The notes beneath the pieces are model-generated. The model did not search any database and was not told the DNA's origin. It saw only the letters and a list, made by a program, of their open reading frames with translations. This document shows, in pieces, positions 6,404 to 8,041 of a stretch of DNA of 8,041 nt. A program made the translations under genes and the position numbers. Position 1 is the first letter of the stretch. Every line of letters starts with the position of its first letter. The DNA lies in the NCBI GenBank assembly GCA_030668565.1, contig DAOVFD010000048.1, positions 1 to 8,041 of the forward strand. The letters run 5' to 3'. This stretch comes from Microcaldota archaeon (GTDB taxonomy: Archaea; Micrarchaeota; Micrarchaeia; Anstonellales; Bilamarchaeaceae).

Positions 6404-7540
6404 CTATTTAGCCATTAGAAATCCTGGCTTCTTTTTAGCCGTTGGGGGTGCCTTCTGAAGACCAAGCATGAGTATTGGTATCTGACCACCGGATAGTTTT
6501 TTCTTGTTCACCAGGTGCCATCTTCTAAGATAAAGCAGAGAGGAAAGCAACAGGTTCGCATTCATTTCCTTGCCTTTCCCGATTCCGCCTATGTGTTTTG
6601 TTTCGGATTTATACCCTGAGTGCATTGCTGAAATCCTGGCAAGATAATCACCAAGAACAATATTTGCAGTCTGCAGATATTTCGATGGCGTATTCTGGGT
6701 AATCTTTTCCTTGCTTTTCTGAAGATAAACCAACATGTCCCCTATATTGCTGTCTTCACATGCTGCTGAGATGAGGAAACCCCTGAATTCAGGCAACTGG
6801 AGAAACTCATTGAATACCTGAATTGTCAATGATTTCCTGTTTTTACCCACGTAACCCTTAAGGTCCCAAAAAGATGATGCAAACTTCTTTATTTCCGCAG
6901 AAACTTTGCTGGGCTTCTGCTTTTTTGCCTGTTTGATAAGGGCAAGTGTAGACGGCAGATGCTTATTCCAGTTGACCGTTGGGATTGACACCTTGGGTTC
7001 TTCCTTGGGAACGGGCTTTACAGGAACGGGCTTAGGAGGGGCTTTTTCCAGAGCTTTTACAACTGGTGTTTCGGAAACTATTTTTTTAGCCTTTTCTTCT
7101 TTTTTGTATTTTTTCTCTGCCTCAGAAGTAAGCTTTGCAAATCCGAATATTTTCTCCTTCGGTGGTGCCCCTTCACCGGGAACCGGCTTTTCAATTTCTC
7201 CAAAGGTTATCGGTGGAGGTTTTTTTGCTTTTTCCTTCTTTTTCTTTTCTTTTTTCTTTTTCTCTGCCGGCTTTTTGGTTTTCTTCGGTTTCTCTTCCTT
7301 TACAGGAGTTTTGCCAAGATTTTCTGCCTGGTTCTTTATTTTTTTGGCAGCACCTTTTGCCTGGACAAACAAAAGCTTTACCTCGTCGCTGCTCACTTTA
7401 TTATTTTTTTTCGCAAGTGCATATGCCTTTTTCAACTTGGATTCTATTGCAGAAAGAGAATCAGCCGGGAAAACCACAACACTTGTAGTATAACCTTTAA
7501 CAACGACGTTTCCTTTTTTATTCAGAGCTACATTAACCAT
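6404..7540 (-). CDS. Unrecognised 378-residue protein with Lys/Pro/Glu-rich linker
   Basis: I do not recognise this family. Three parts can be seen. Residues 1-75 form a compact N-terminal domain with a hydrophobic beta-like start (NVVVKGYTTSVVVFP, 11-25) and an alanine/lysine-rich helical stretch. Residues 76-185 are low-complexity and probably disordered, dominated by Lys, Glu, Pro and Ala, with almost uninterrupted K/E at 93-107 and Pro-Lys-Val alternation at 167-184. Residues about 190-350 look globular and helical (FNEFLQLPEFRGFLISAACED at 243-263, split by a turn; LLLSSLLYLRRWHL at 330-343), followed by a basic tail. There is no signal peptide or convincing membrane span. The ATG follows AGGTGA (7545-7550, minus strand), which overlaps the upstream stop, so it is tightly coupled to the upstream gene. 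Basic composition and the neighbouring DRG GTPase hint at RNA or ribosome association, but this is only inference. Confidence 0.85.
   Translation of the reverse strand: MVNVALNKKGNVVVKGYTTSVVVFPADSLSAIESKLKKAYALAKKNNKVSSDEVKLLFVQAKGAAKKIKNQAENLGKTPVKEEKPKKTKKPAEKKKKEKKKKEKAKKPPPITFGEIEKPVPGEGAPPKEKIFGFAKLTSEAEKKYKKEEKAKKIVSETPVVKALEKAPPKPVPVKPVPKEEPKVSIPTVNWNKHLPSTLALIKQAKKQKPSKVSAEIKKFASSFWDLKGYVGKNRKSLTIQVFNEFLQLPEFRGFLISAACEDSNIGDMLVYLQKSKEKITQNTPSKYLQTANIVLGDYLARISAMHSGYKSETKHIGGIGKGKEMNANLLLSSLLYLRRWHLVNKKKLSGGQIPILMLGLQKAPPTAKKKPGFLMAK
7228..7265. repeat. Uninterrupted 38-nt pyrimidine/purine tract
   Basis: The plus strand contains only C and T over these bases. The complement is an A-rich purine run of AAA, AAG and GAA/GAG codons that encodes the lysine/glutamate block (residues 93-104) of the 378-residue protein. 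It is low-complexity coding DNA rather than an independent element, and could be prone to slippage. Confidence 0.7.
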
Positions 7541-7544
7541 AATC

Positions 7545-7550
7545 TCACCT
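7545..7550 (-). promoter_or_regulatory. Shine-Dalgarno overlapping the upstream stop codon
   Basis: The minus strand reads TAGGTGAGATTATG. AGGTGA matches six bases of the consensus AGGAGGTGATC region and overlaps the TAG stop of the preceding gene, 4 nt before the ATG of the 378-residue gene. This favours that start and points to coupled translation of the two lysine-rich proteins. Confidence 0.6.
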
Positions 7551-8041
7551 ATTTGGATTTCTTCTTACCTTTTTTCTTCTTTTTCTTAAGATTCTTGTCA
7601 GCACGGTCTAGTATATACACTACCAGTTTATTCGGGTCATCCAATATTGCCTCACCGATCTCCCTGTCTGCATATAGCTGGTCCTGGGGCATTTTGAGGT
7701 CTTCATCTTTCACCGTTTTTTTGAGTATTATTATCCCTGACTCCTCAAGGCTGCTCTCCATGCTTTTCAGATCTTCTTTGGGTTTTTTTTGTTTTAGTAG
7801 ATCATAGTAGGCATTAATATCCCGGTTCAGCAGAAAATCAATTGTACCATCTGTCTTTTCCTTTCCGTATTTCTCTACCAAATTAATATATTCGTCATCA
7901 ATGGAGAGGAAGACCTTCAGCTTTTCCTTTAGCTTTTTAGATTTCTTAAGTGTCTCGGGTAGTATTGTTACCTTTGATATTGCTGCTACTGTTCCGCCCC
8001 TGCTAAAGAGACTGCGTGGAATGCTCTTTAGTCCTTTTTTG
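7549..8041 (-). CDS. Unrecognised lysine-tailed protein, C-terminal 163 residues (5' end outside window)
   Basis: I do not recognise this family. The frame is open from the right edge down to the TAG at 7549-7551, so the gene begins outside the window. A TTG at 7879-7881 lies in this frame but is simply an internal codon, because 53 further codons without a stop precede it. The visible part begins with a Lys/Ser/Arg-rich stretch (KSIPRSLFSRGGTVAAISKV). Alternating acidic and basic, probably helical, segments follow (DEYINLVEKYGKEK; DFLLNRDINAYYDLLKQKK). A short beta-like strand SGIIILKKTV comes next, then a segment with EAILDDPNKLVVYILDRADK. It ends in a strongly basic tail in which 11 of the last 13 residues are lysine. 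No cysteine, signal peptide or membrane span is visible. Such tails are common in RNA- or ribosome-associated proteins, but the role is unknown. It is the upstream partner of the 378-residue gene (8-nt gap). Confidence 0.85.
   Translation of the reverse strand, partial: KKGLKSIPRSLFSRGGTVAAISKVTILPETLKKSKKLKEKLKVFLSIDDEYINLVEKYGKEKTDGTIDFLLNRDINAYYDLLKQKKPKEDLKSMESSLEESGIIILKKTVKDEDLKMPQDQLYADREIGEAILDDPNKLVVYILDRADKNLKKKKKKGKKKSK

Noticed and set aside
6906..7493. Long plus-strand open frame rich in Phe/Ser opposite the 378-residue gene
   Set aside because: The Phe runs are the complement of lysine codons in the charged linker. The minus-strand gene has a proper Shine-Dalgarno and coupling to its neighbour.
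7553..7807. Plus-strand Phe-rich frame that could be mistaken for a membrane protein
   Set aside because: It is the complement of the lysine tail and adjacent coding sequence of the minus-strand gene.
7549..7881. A complete 110-residue gene starting at TTG 7879-7881
   Set aside because: The frame stays open for 53 codons upstream to the window edge, so the TTG is an internal codon of a longer, truncated gene.
1..8041. CRISPR arrays, tRNA/rRNA genes, insertion-sequence ends or transposases
   Set aside because: No regularly spaced repeats, tRNA-like cloverleaf or T-loop signature, or transposase motifs were seen on either strand. Nearly all of the window is accounted for by protein-coding genes.

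Overview
The window reads as a compact prokaryotic chromosome segment, most likely from an archaeon and possibly a small-genome (DPANN-like) lineage. The evidence is a DRG-type GTPase with a C-terminal TGS domain (an archaeal/eukaryotic family), AT-rich TATA-like elements upstream of several genes, ribosome-binding sites of the GGTG/GTGAT type, very lysine-rich proteins and short intergenic gaps. The exact lineage cannot be fixed from the sequence alone.

Layout. Positions 1-4054 form a minus-strand cluster, read from right to left: an unrecognised 87-residue protein, a PurS-PurL fusion for the fourth step of purine synthesis, and, 2 nt after the purSL stop, arginyl-tRNA synthetase, which runs off the left edge. 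A 135-bp divergent intergenic region (4055-4189) holds a TATA-like element on each side and an imperfect palindrome. From it, a two-gene plus-strand unit departs (4190-5288). Its first gene is an AbiEii-type nucleotidyltransferase (toxin-like). The second gene overlaps it by 14 nt and looks like an AbiEi-type winged-helix antitoxin/repressor. This order is the reverse of the usual AbiE arrangement. The unit meets, stop to stop and 1 bp apart, a second minus-strand cluster (5290-8041), read from right to left: an unrecognised lysine-tailed protein cut by the right edge, an unrecognised 378-residue protein with a long Lys/Pro/Glu-rich linker, and the DRG GTPase.

How the genes work together. The two minus-strand clusters are housekeeping in flavour (purine synthesis, tRNA charging, translation-associated GTPase). 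The plus-strand pair looks like an accessory type IV toxin-antitoxin module lodged between them, with its own promoter and a candidate operator. The points most worth following up are the reversed AbiE-like module with its palindrome and short antitoxin, the bacterial-style PurSL fusion in an apparently archaeal context, and the two lysine-rich unknown proteins next to the DRG gene.
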